A stretch of 64,000 bases of DNA, taken from Flavobacterium lotistagni. GTDB lineage: Bacteria; Bacteroidota; Bacteroidia; Flavobacteriales; Flavobacteriaceae. The stretch lies in NCBI RefSeq assembly GCF_011392125.1, contig NZ_JAAJBU010000012.1:1-64000 (forward strand), in the 5' to 3' direction. Made by a program: the position numbers and the translations under genes. Of the stretch, positions 1-6,960 are shown piece by piece (within the stretch, counting starts at the first letter, position 1; the number at the start of each line of letters is the position of its first letter). The notes below the pieces were generated by a model that saw only the letters and a program-made list of their open reading frames with translations, searched no databases and was not told the DNA's origin.

Positions 1-285
1 GTAGCAAACTTGTTTGTTGCGCATGATGCTGTAAATCCTGATTTCAAACCTAATTATGAAGATCCAGCACAACGGAAATATGAAGCAATTCACGATATGG
101 GTTCCCCTTCGGGTGCCGGGTTTTCGTTCGACGTCTACGGCGACTGGAGGTCGGTTTCGATCGTCGGTGCCCGCCTTGTTTCTGAAGATTCAGAAGCGGC
201 CGAACACATCGCAGAAATTTTCCATGAAGATTACAAAGCGATGAAAGTGTATGATCGAAGTGCAATCGACAAAATCCAAAAATAA
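1..285 (+). CDS. DGR variable target protein, copy 1 (5' end outside window)
   Basis: The frame is open from base 1, and the true start lies to the left, as the full-length second copy shows. The visible 94 residues contain the same segment as copy 2 (from VANLFVAHD through the variable region). The first 99 nt shown are identical to 396-494. The variable repeat at 100-172 sits in the C-terminal half and encodes aromatic- and glycine-rich residues, as in Bacteroidota phage DGR targets. The C-terminal tail after the repeat diverges from copy 2. DGR targets are usually surface or tail ligand-binding proteins; that this one binds host receptors is inference. The stop is 2 nt before the next start, so the two copies are co-translated. 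Confidence 0.85.
   Translation, partial: VANLFVAHDAVNPDFKPNYEDPAQRKYEAIHDMGSPSGAGFSFDVYGDWRSVSIVGARLVSEDSEAAEHIAEIFHEDYKAMKVYDRSAIDKIQK
100..172 (+). repeat. DGR variable repeat VR1
   Basis: This 73-nt stretch aligns without gaps to the template repeat at 694-766. It differs at 12 positions, all of which are adenine in the template. All non-adenine template positions are conserved. This is the signature of adenine-specific mutagenic retrohoming. Confidence 0.93.
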
Positions 286-287
286 CA

Positions 288-665
288 ATGAAAAAATTTG
301 AAAATCGCGATGCTGCATTCGCATCGCAAAATTACGATCCGAGCGCGGTTGTCATTACCGGCGTTCCTGAGCACCATGTTGAAGCATTAAAAGCAGTAGC
401 AAACTTGTTTGTTGCGCATGATGCTGTAAATCCTGATTTCAAACCTAATTATGAAGATCCAGCACAACGGAAATATGAAGCAATTCACGATATGGGTTCC
501 CCTTCGGGTGCCGGGTTTTCGTACGTCGGCTACGGCGACTGGTGGTCGGGTTCGGGCGTCGGTGCCCGCCTTGTTTCCGAAACCGGAACGGCTGCTGAAC
601 ATATTGCTGAAATCTGCGACCAGGATTACAAAGTTATGAAGGTCTATGACCGAAAAATAGAGTAG
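288..665 (+). CDS. DGR variable target protein, copy 2 (125 aa)
   Basis: This is a full-length small protein with the variable segment at about residues 70-94, starting GSPSGAGFSY. Sites at AAC, AAT, AGG and GAC template codons are diversified. The protein has no signal peptide or membrane segment. The N-terminal part up to the repeat matches copy 1 at DNA level as far as visible, while the tail after the repeat is clearly different. The start ATG lies 2 nt after the stop of copy 1. The length and the NPDFKPNYEDP and GARLVSE patterns fit the small target proteins common in Bacteroidota phages. The exact ligand role is unknown. Confidence 0.9.
   Translation: MKKFENRDAAFASQNYDPSAVVITGVPEHHVEALKAVANLFVAHDAVNPDFKPNYEDPAQRKYEAIHDMGSPSGAGFSYVGYGDWWSGSGVGARLVSETGTAAEHIAEICDQDYKVMKVYDRKIE
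495..567 (+). repeat. DGR variable repeat VR2
   Basis: Ungapped alignment to 694-766 shows 14 differences, every one at a template adenine, and none elsewhere. VR1 and VR2 differ from each other only at such positions. After base 567 both variable repeats read GCCTTGTTTC while the template reads AATTGTTAG, so the homology ends here. Confidence 0.93.
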
Positions 666-693
666 AAAAACAGGCTGTGTGATGCGTTGGCGT

Positions 694-766
694 GGTTCCC
701 CTTCGGGTGCCGAGTTTTCGTACAACGACTACGACAACAGGAGGACGAATTCGAACGTCAGTGCCC
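694..766 (+). ncRNA. DGR template repeat (TR) and template RNA region
   Basis: This non-coding repeat holds 17 adenines in 73 nt and matches both variable repeats at all non-adenine positions. Read in the target frame it would give asparagine/aspartate-rich codons, the usual DGR template design. It lies between the second target gene and the reverse transcriptase, so the 667-871 interval probably produces the template RNA, including the downstream part needed for priming. Transcript limits cannot be seen. Confidence 0.92.
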
Positions 767-871
767 AATTGTTAGACAAGCATTACAGGCCCTGCCACAT
801 GGCAAAAAATCACAAATTTAAAAAAGGCGCTGGTAGCTTCTTTGTCGAACGCGACTTAATTAAAACAAGGC

Positions 872-1903
872 ATGAAAAGAATAGGATATTTATACAATCA
901 AATAACTGACTTTGATAATTTACGTCAGGCTGAAGCCAATGCCCGAAAAGGTAAAAAGCATCAGCCCGGCGTTAAATTATTTGATCAGAATCCTGAAGGC
1001 AATTTACTTTTACTGAATGATGTTTTGATAAATAAAGATTTCCGTACATCTGAATATGTTACTTTTCCTGTATATGAACCAAAAGAACGGCTAATTTTCA
1101 AATTGCCGTATTACCCTGATCGGATAGTTCATCATGCAATCCTTAATGTTCTCAAAAGCTATTTTACACTATGGTTTACAGCAGATACCTACGCTAATAT
1201 CGAAGGCCGTGGAATTCATTCCGCTGCCAATGCGATAAAATCCGCGTTAAAAAATAAATCAGCTACGCAATACTGCTTAAAACTCGATATTAAAAAGTTT
1301 TATCCTAACATCGATCATCAAATTTTAAAAGCGCTGATTCGCCGAAAAATCAAAGATCAGGACTTACTATGTTTATTAGATAATATCATCGATAGCGCCG
1401 AAGGATTGCCTATCGGAAACTATTTAAGTCAATACTTCGCTAATTTTTATCTCACAAATTTTGATCATTGGTTGAAAGAACAGCAAAAAGTAAAGTACTA
1501 TTTCCGGTATGCTGATGATTTGGTATTGCTGGCTTCAAATAAACCTGAACTTCATGCTTATTTACAGGATATCAGAATTTATTTAAGGGATAATCTAAAG
1601 CTTGAAGTAAAACATAATTACCAGGTATTCAAAGTTGAAGATCGTGGGATTGATTTTGTCGGATATGTCTTTTATCATACGCATACTTTATTACGAAAAA
1701 CAATTAAAAAGAGGTTTGCGAAAGCTGCTTCAAAAAAGAACCCAAATTCTGCTACAATCGCATCTTATTTAGGCTGGGCCAAACACGCGAATACAAACCA
1801 CTTAATAAAAAAATTACTGCCAAAACGATGCATGAATACGAATTTAAAGATTACGGAACCGAGCCGGATCTCGGTCGTTTCTCAGGAAACAAATTGCAAA
1901 TAG
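872..1903 (+). CDS. DGR reverse transcriptase
   Basis: This 343-aa retroelement polymerase has a first catalytic aspartate in LKLDIKKFYPNI (about residue 137), an LPIGNYLSQ motif (about 179-187) of the kind typical for DGR-class enzymes, and the YADD box in YFRYADDLVLL (about 213-216). It should copy the template RNA with errors at adenines and supply cDNA for retrohoming into VR1 and VR2. No avd-type accessory gene is visible between target and RT; it may lie left of the window. The C-terminus overlaps the next gene by 76 nt in another frame. The start ATG follows the template repeat by about 105 nt. Confidence 0.95.
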   Translation: MKRIGYLYNQITDFDNLRQAEANARKGKKHQPGVKLFDQNPEGNLLLLNDVLINKDFRTSEYVTFPVYEPKERLIFKLPYYPDRIVHHAILNVLKSYFTLWFTADTYANIEGRGIHSAANAIKSALKNKSATQYCLKLDIKKFYPNIDHQILKALIRRKIKDQDLLCLLDNIIDSAEGLPIGNYLSQYFANFYLTNFDHWLKEQQKVKYYFRYADDLVLLASNKPELHAYLQDIRIYLRDNLKLEVKHNYQVFKVEDRGIDFVGYVFYHTHTLLRKTIKKRFAKAASKKNPNSATIASYLGWAKHANTNHLIKKLLPKRCMNTNLKITEPSRISVVSQETNCK

Positions 1904-2130
1904 AAGATATTCTGAATGTCCGTATTAAAATACTGGATTTCATTGTAGAAGATTCGACCGTCAAAATCGGTACAAAGCGCTTAAAACTGCATTTCGAAAA
2001 AGAAGGTGTTAAGTACATTGTGTTTACCGGTTCTAAAAATTTAAGAGATCAAATTGAAAAGTTTCCTGGTGAAAGATTTCCATTTAACACAACGATAGTC
2101 TTGCAAAATAAAAGTTTAAAGTTCACATAA
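1828..2130 (+). CDS. Small hypothetical protein downstream of DGR RT (possible DGR accessory)
   Basis: This 100-aa soluble protein starts inside the 3' end of the reverse transcriptase gene, which suggests translational coupling. It contains a beta-rich core (EDILNVRIKILDF, VKYIVFTGSKNL) and a C-terminal FPFNTTIVLQNKSLKF segment. I recall similar small proteins beside DGRs in Bacteroidota phages but cannot name the family with certainty. An OB-like nucleic-acid-binding role is only a guess. It contains no membrane segment or cysteine motif. Confidence 0.65.
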   Translation: MHEYEFKDYGTEPDLGRFSGNKLQIEDILNVRIKILDFIVEDSTVKIGTKRLKLHFEKEGVKYIVFTGSKNLRDQIEKFPGERFPFNTTIVLQNKSLKFT

Positions 2131-2198
2131 TTACCAAAGAAAGTAATATTAACCTAATCGCAGTGATCATGCAAAACTGCGGTTATAGGCTGTGCATT

Positions 2199-3059
2199 AT
2201 GTCAGGCAACAATTCAAAAATTATCGCATTCAATTATTTCGGCGGGAAGTTTACCTGGCTTGAATACTTGTATCACCATTTTCCGCAACGCTTCAATCAT
2301 TTGATAGATCTGTTTGGCGGCAGCTTTTCGGTTTCGCTAAACTATCCCGGGCGCATGATTCGGACAGCCAATGAAATCAATGGAGAAATTACCAATTTCT
2401 TTCAAGTGCTGCGCGACCGGGAGCCGGAGCTCATGCGCGCACTTTTGCTTACACCGTGCTCGAAAACGGAGTACAACCAATCTTGGGAAATGGATGGCTG
2501 CGATGAACTTGAGCGCGCAAGAAGGTTTTATGTACGCATTCGGCAATCATTTTTTGGCCTTGGTGCTCAGCGTCAAAATAAAGGCTGGCATATTGCAAAA
2601 ACGCAAGTGAACGCGCAAGGCGGTGAAACCGTTTCCAAATGGAACAATGGAATTGAAAAGCTGTACGACGTGGCCGATGTGCTTCGATCAAATTTTCAGA
2701 TTACGAATTTCGATTTCAATGAAGCAATCGACAAATTAGACTTTGATGGCGCGTTTTTCTATTGTGATCCGCCATACCCGGCAGAAACGCGAGCATCATT
2801 CAACGATTACCGATTTGAGTTCTCTACAGAAAAACATGAGCAGCTTGCAAAACGGCTCCATGATATTCAAGGTCTGGCCATGGTGAGCAGCTACAATTCC
2901 GAATTGTATAATGATCTGTATCACGATTGGCGCAAAGTTGAATTTCCAGTCAAGAAAAATAACATCCGATCGTCGGAAGTTCAGGAAGTAATTTGGATGA
3001 ATTATCCTGAAGTTAGCAAAGGACTGTTTGACGAGCTGCATTTACAGCATAGCCTATAA
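2199..3059 (+). CDS. Phage D12-class adenine-N6 DNA methyltransferase (Dam-like)
   Basis: The protein transfers methyl from SAM to adenine N6. It has the N-terminal FNYFGGKFTWLEYL segment, LIDLFGGSFSVSL as SAM-binding motif, and the DPPYP catalytic motif at about residue 190. The chosen start (MSGNNSK) is the internal ATG; an in-frame ATG at 2163 would add 12 residues that do not look family-like. At about 286 aa it has normal length for a D12 methylase. No cognate nuclease is adjacent, so it is likely a solitary phage enzyme that protects against host restriction or regulates packaging. It is followed 18 nt later by the cytosine methylase. Confidence 0.93.
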   Translation: MSGNNSKIIAFNYFGGKFTWLEYLYHHFPQRFNHLIDLFGGSFSVSLNYPGRMIRTANEINGEITNFFQVLRDREPELMRALLLTPCSKTEYNQSWEMDGCDELERARRFYVRIRQSFFGLGAQRQNKGWHIAKTQVNAQGGETVSKWNNGIEKLYDVADVLRSNFQITNFDFNEAIDKLDFDGAFFYCDPPYPAETRASFNDYRFEFSTEKHEQLAKRLHDIQGLAMVSSYNSELYNDLYHDWRKVEFPVKKNNIRSSEVQEVIWMNYPEVSKGLFDELHLQHSL

Positions 3060-3077
3060 CGATGGCGGTATGAAAGC

Positions 3078-4187
3078 GTGCCGGATTGCGAGCGAAACAC
3101 TATCAAAATACACGAACTTATGAACGGAAAACAGAACTTAAATAACCCACAACACCCGGCATGTTTTATACCGCGTGTTAACGCCCAGCCATTTTTTCAT
3201 GGTTCTCTTTTTTCGGGAATTGGTGGTTTTGATTTAGCCGCTGAGTGGGCCGGTTGGCAAAATGCTTTTCATTGCGAATGGAACGAATTTGGACAAAAGA
3301 TTTTAAAACATTACTGGACTAAAGCTATTAGTTATGGAGATATTACAAAAACAGACTTCACTATTCACCGAGGAACAATTGACGTGCTTACAGGTGGATT
3401 CCCATGCCAACCATACAGCCTTGCAGGTAAACGAAAAGGCAAAGAAGATGAACGCCACTTATGGCCAGAAATGCTTAGAGCAATACGAGAAATTTCCCCG
3501 ACATACATTGTGGGGGAAAACGTTTATGGGCTTGTTAATTGGAACGGGGGATTGGTTTTCCACGAGGTGCAAACTGACCTGGAAAATGAAGGGTACGAAG
3601 TACAACCGGTTATACTTCCAGCTTGTGCCGTTGGTGCGCCACATCGGAGAGAAAGAATATGGTTTGTGGCCTACTCCAACAAGCGTACAGCGGGACCATC
3701 CCGAACGAGTGAACGGACTTTTGGACAAAGGAGCTACAACAATGATGAGCCGAAAGAATGGAGAGAACAGACCGAACAGCATAACGGATATGGCAATGTT
3801 TATGGGGTTAATACCGACACCGGATTGTTCGGACAGGCGAAGCGACAAAAGCAGCCAATGGGGATTGAGCAATTATGTGAGAAACGGAATGTTACCAACA
3901 CCGGATGCAGCGAGCGGGAAAACGGGCTACATGGGAAAGAACAGGGAAGGGAAACAACAGAATTTGGAGACAGTTATACGAAATTCGGAGCCTGGACTAA
4001 ATTCCCAATTACTGAACCCACAATTTGTGGCGGAAATGATGGGTTTTCCAACGAATTGGACGGAATTACCTTTCCTAAATGGCGAAATGAATCAATCAAA
4101 GCCTATGGAAACGCAATAGTTCCACAGGTTGCTTATCAAATATTCAACGCCATAAACTTGCACGCTGCCTCTTATGGTTGGCGTTAA
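3078..4187 (+). CDS. DNA cytosine-5 methyltransferase
   Basis: This 369-aa m5C enzyme shows the motifs in order: FSGIGGFDLA (I), GGFPCQPYS with the catalytic Cys at about residue 110 (IV), GENVYGL (VI), RRERIWFVAYS (VIII) and AYGNAIVPQVAYQIF (X). A second ATG at 3120 (MNGKQNL) is a possible alternative start. The region between motifs VIII and X is hydrophilic and low in obvious structure, and it also encodes a long ORF in the +1 frame. It probably protects phage DNA from host restriction. No partner endonuclease is seen. Confidence 0.95.
   Translation: MPDCERNTIKIHELMNGKQNLNNPQHPACFIPRVNAQPFFHGSLFSGIGGFDLAAEWAGWQNAFHCEWNEFGQKILKHYWTKAISYGDITKTDFTIHRGTIDVLTGGFPCQPYSLAGKRKGKEDERHLWPEMLRAIREISPTYIVGENVYGLVNWNGGLVFHEVQTDLENEGYEVQPVILPACAVGAPHRRERIWFVAYSNKRTAGPSRTSERTFGQRSYNNDEPKEWREQTEQHNGYGNVYGVNTDTGLFGQAKRQKQPMGIEQLCEKRNVTNTGCSERENGLHGKEQGRETTEFGDSYTKFGAWTKFPITEPTICGGNDGFSNELDGITFPKWRNESIKAYGNAIVPQVAYQIFNAINLHAASYGWR
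3334..4119 (+). CDS. Overlapping +1-frame ORF inside the cytosine methylase (261 aa)
   Basis: This ORF lies entirely within the methylase gene. Its translation looks like a real phage protein family: SLFTEEQLTCLQVDSH, GQKCLEQYEKF, RCKLTWKMKGTKYNRLYFQL, LWPTPTSVQRDHP and LLNPQFVAEMMGFPTNWTEL. The last motif resembles the MMGFP segment found in phage methyltransferase-linked proteins. I recall proteins of this pattern annotated in Bacteroidota phages. Both frames therefore seem to carry conserved sequence. The ATG at 3334 follows GTTATGGAG-type sequence without a strong ribosome site. Function is unknown; it may assist the methylase. Confidence 0.6.
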   Translation: MEILQKQTSLFTEEQLTCLQVDSHANHTALQVNEKAKKMNATYGQKCLEQYEKFPRHTLWGKTFMGLLIGTGDWFSTRCKLTWKMKGTKYNRLYFQLVPLVRHIGEKEYGLWPTPTSVQRDHPERVNGLLDKGATTMMSRKNGENRPNSITDMAMFMGLIPTPDCSDRRSDKSSQWGLSNYVRNGMLPTPDAASGKTGYMGKNREGKQQNLETVIRNSEPGLNSQLLNPQFVAEMMGFPTNWTELPFLNGEMNQSKPMETQ

Positions 4188-4364
4188 CCGTTTAATTCGT
4201 CTGTAAAAATCAGACAAATCACCCAAAAATTAAAAAGACATGTCTGATTTTAAAACAAAACAAAAAATAAAGCGATTTAAGCAAACATTTTTTACTTGAA
4301 ACGCGAATGTATTTCAAAAACAAAAAAATGCCTTAAAATTAAAATTCGCAAAAAATAACTTTTT
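4188..4364 (+). promoter_or_regulatory. Promoter region upstream of terminase
   Basis: This intergenic stretch holds a short hairpin (GTCTG, 7-nt A/T loop, CAGAC near 4199-4215) and the palindrome AGACATGTCT. It ends with a 32-nt A-rich block from 4332 running directly into the terminase ATG, ending TAACTTTTT. Almost the same block precedes the gene at 11314. TAACTTTT resembles the Bacteroidota -7 box TAnnTTTG, so a phage late promoter with a very short leader is likely. Confidence 0.5.
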
Positions 4365-6110
4365 ATGATTATTTCTGATGAAATGAAATCTTCGGTTCCC
4401 TTTCAATACGCTCAGGATGTGTTGGATGGAAAAATCATTTGTGGAAAATACATTAAACTGGCTGCAAAACGCTTTTTTGAATGGATTGATCAGGCTGATG
4501 AAAAAGGGTTTTATCTTGATCATAAAGAAGCAATGTTTGTTATTGAATGGTTTCCTAGATATCTTATTCATACTAAAGGGCCGTTAGCAAAATTGAAAGC
4601 GCCGTTCATTTTATCTCCATATCAGCAATTTACAATCTATAATATTTTCGCGTGGAAAATTAAGGGCACAAATTTGCGGCGCATCAACTTTGTTTACGAA
4701 ACGGTTGGTCGTAAAAATGGTAAGACTACGCAATTATCAGGATTGGGTTTGTATTGTCAGGCAATGGATGGTGAAGAAGGTGCTGAAATATATGTAGGTG
4801 CTACAAAAGAGGCTCAGGCTAAAACCTTATGGGAGCAAGCATTCAATTTCGTTGAAAAATCTTTAAAACTTCGAACGCTTGGTTTTAGAAATACAATGCG
4901 TGAAATCCGTTTTCCTCGAATGTCAGCGGTATTTCGGTTTTTGGGTGGTGATAGTAAAACATTGGATAGTCTCAACCCTTCTGTGGCTTTTATTGATGAA
5001 TATCATGCGCATAAAGATGATGGTGTTCGTGAAGTGTTGGAATCTGCTATGGGTGCTCGTGAAAATCCCTTAGTTTACATTATTACAACTGCTGGATTTA
5101 ATTTAAAAAGCGTGTGCAAACATGCTGAAGATTCGTATAAGGATATTTTGAAAGGGCTAAATGTTGATGATCATACTTTGATAATGATTCATCAACTTGA
5201 TGAAGATGATGATTGGGAATTGGAAGCGAATTGGGAAAAAGCAAATCCTAATCTACAGCATAGCACTACCCTTTTGGATTTTCTTCGTAGGGAATTTATA
5301 AAGGCTAAGAATCAACCTTCTAAAATTCCTAATTTCAAAACGAAATCTTTAAATATGTGGGTTGATGGATATAATGTTTGGATTCCGTCTGAGATTTGGA
5401 AAAAGTGCGATTTTAACGCTGATAAGACTGTAGATCAAAGAAAGCCGTTGCCTATTGAAAAATTTCATGAATTTGGTTCTTATGCAGCTGTTGATTTATC
5501 TACAACAACTGATATCACGGCTTTCGCAATATTATCCGAACCCGATAATGAAAATAAAAGGTATCTGAAGGTTTTTCTTTTTTGTCCTGAAGATACGGTA
5601 CAGAAGCGAAGTAAAGAAGATTCGGTTCCTTATAGATATTGGGTAGATTCCGGGTTTATGATTGCTACACCGGGTAACCAAGTTGATTATGCAATTATTG
5701 AAGATTACATCCGTAGTCATTATTTATCGCATGGAATAAGACGGATTGAATTTGACCGATATAATTCCAGTTCGCTAGTAAACCGATTAGATGATGAAGG
5801 TTTTAATCTTTCGGAGTTCACTCAAACTTTACCGAACTATTCGCATCCGACGAAAACATTTGAAAGTCTGGTTTATAAAGGTGAAATTATCCACGAGGGT
5901 AATCCTGTGATGGAATGGATGCTTTCAGGCTGTGTAAAAATAGAAGATACCAATGAAAATTATCGAATTTCAAAAGGTAAAAGCCATGCAAACGGAAAGC
6001 GAATAGATGGAATAATAGCGTCTATAATGGCTTTAGGTGGGTCGCTTTCACCTCCTGAAGATACAAACGAAAGTTATTATAATAAAGCGGGCACGACCTT
6101 TGAATGTTAA
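4365..6110 (+). CDS. Terminase large subunit (TerL)
   Basis: This 581-aa packaging motor has Walker A VGRKNGKTT (about residues 114-122), Walker B VAFIDEYHAH (about 207) and a C-terminal nuclease domain with YAAVDLSTTTDITAF as the metal-binding aspartate segment. It belongs to the HK97-like Terminase_1 type. It cuts concatemeric DNA and drives it into proheads. Unlike the usual arrangement, no small subunit gene is directly upstream; methyltransferases are there instead. The start ATG follows the conserved A-rich block without spacing. Confidence 0.97.
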   Translation: MIISDEMKSSVPFQYAQDVLDGKIICGKYIKLAAKRFFEWIDQADEKGFYLDHKEAMFVIEWFPRYLIHTKGPLAKLKAPFILSPYQQFTIYNIFAWKIKGTNLRRINFVYETVGRKNGKTTQLSGLGLYCQAMDGEEGAEIYVGATKEAQAKTLWEQAFNFVEKSLKLRTLGFRNTMREIRFPRMSAVFRFLGGDSKTLDSLNPSVAFIDEYHAHKDDGVREVLESAMGARENPLVYIITTAGFNLKSVCKHAEDSYKDILKGLNVDDHTLIMIHQLDEDDDWELEANWEKANPNLQHSTTLLDFLRREFIKAKNQPSKIPNFKTKSLNMWVDGYNVWIPSEIWKKCDFNADKTVDQRKPLPIEKFHEFGSYAAVDLSTTTDITAFAILSEPDNENKRYLKVFLFCPEDTVQKRSKEDSVPYRYWVDSGFMIATPGNQVDYAIIEDYIRSHYLSHGIRRIEFDRYNSSSLVNRLDDEGFNLSEFTQTLPNYSHPTKTFESLVYKGEIIHEGNPVMEWMLSGCVKIEDTNENYRISKGKSHANGKRIDGIIASIMALGGSLSPPEDTNESYYNKAGTTFEC

Positions 6111-6218
6111 GAAGATAGTCAATCTAAATACATAATAGTTAATAAAATGCCATTATTGTAACAAAATAATTAATTAATTGTTAAGTTATTATTTTTCATC
6201 CCAAAACAGAGAAAATAT

Positions 6219-6467
6219 ATGAAACCAGAAGAAAATGCATTACGTCTTCGGATTCTGAAGCTTGAAGAAGAAGCTAAAGTCATGAAACGTTTGTCAACGC
6301 GGCAAGGTTTTTTTGATATGTATTATGAGGCGTTACCGGATCATTCAACTTATGAATCCGCTTTTAATAGTGTGAACGATTTGCATTTTCAATTATTCGG
6401 TTTTTACCGATATTCTGATTACGTTTCTTTTAAAAATGTTATTAATTATTACAAACGAAAAAAATAA
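6219..6467 (+). CDS. Small hypothetical phage protein (82 aa)
   Basis: This is a soluble 82-residue protein with a charged helical N-terminus (KPEENALRLRILKLEEEAKVMKR) and an aromatic middle (FFDMYYEALPDHSTYESAF). It lies between terminase and portal with two other tiny genes, 3 nt before the next ORF. I do not recognise the family. Its position and codon use fit the neighbouring phage genes. Confidence 0.6.
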   Translation: MKPEENALRLRILKLEEEAKVMKRLSTRQGFFDMYYEALPDHSTYESAFNSVNDLHFQLFGFYRYSDYVSFKNVINYYKRKK

Positions 6468-6470
6468 AAT

Positions 6471-6662
6471 ATGAAAATTATTTATATAGTACTCATCACC
6501 TTTTTAATTGCTATTGCGACATCAGGGCTTTTGGAATTTGAATTTTTTAAGAATCCTATTCGTTACGCTTTGGTGTTGCTGCTGATAGTTTTTGAAATAG
6601 CTTCGGCTTATTTTTATATCAAACTGGAATTAACCGTTAATAAGGAAAATGATGAAAAATAA
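6471..6662 (+). CDS. Small membrane protein (63 aa)
   Basis: This short protein has two hydrophobic helices (IYIVLITFLIAIATSGLL, and YALVLLLIVFEIASAYFYI), so it is probably an inner membrane protein with two passes. It starts 3 nt after the previous stop and overlaps the next start by 14 nt, which indicates one transcript. Function is unknown. Confidence 0.55.
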   Translation: MKIIYIVLITFLIAIATSGLLEFEFFKNPIRYALVLLLIVFEIASAYFYIKLELTVNKENDEK

Positions 6663-6861
6663 AATGTTATTTGGTTTTTATCAGCGTATGATTATTGTGG
6701 AATATTATAAAAATCCAAAATCGTTTAATAGTAAACCTTTGTGCGTAGTGCTTTTAGAAAATTTAAAGGCACGAAGGGAGTTTCAGCAACATCTACAAAA
6801 GACTTTGCTTTTTCGGTTGCTCGAAAACATGGCTAAAGCTTTGAATCGAATCCGATTCTGA
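6649..6861 (+). CDS. Small basic hypothetical protein (70 aa)
   Basis: This basic, soluble protein (QRMIIVEYYKNPKSFNSK, LKARREFQQHLQKT) overlaps the end of the small membrane protein gene. No family is recognised. It is followed by a promoter-like element before the portal gene. Being short and overlapped, it is the least certain gene of this trio. Confidence 0.4.
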   Translation: MMKNKMLFGFYQRMIIVEYYKNPKSFNSKPLCVVLLENLKARREFQQHLQKTLLFRLLENMAKALNRIRF

Positions 6862-6891
6862 AAAGTTTTTTCCGTTGACTTCATATTCGGA

Positions 6892-6944
6892 AAAGTACAA
6901 ACTTTATACCTTCATAGCAAAGCCGTAAAAATACTTTTACAGGG
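6892..6944 (+). promoter_or_regulatory. Repeated promoter-like element upstream of portal
   Basis: A 20-nt block (AAAGTACAAACTTTATACCT) at 6892-6911 recurs exactly at 13771-13790. In both places it is followed at the same distance by TACTTTTA and a GGG (ACAGGG here). The conserved spacing and the TAnnTTTG-like second box suggest two phage late promoters of the same class. Confidence 0.6.
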
Positions 6945-6960
6945 TTAATTAATATAACCC

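Noticed and set aside
679..909. ORF through the template repeat (76 aa)
   Set aside because: It is a by-product of the template matching coding VRs; the sequence outside the repeat has no coding character, and the region is better explained as template RNA.
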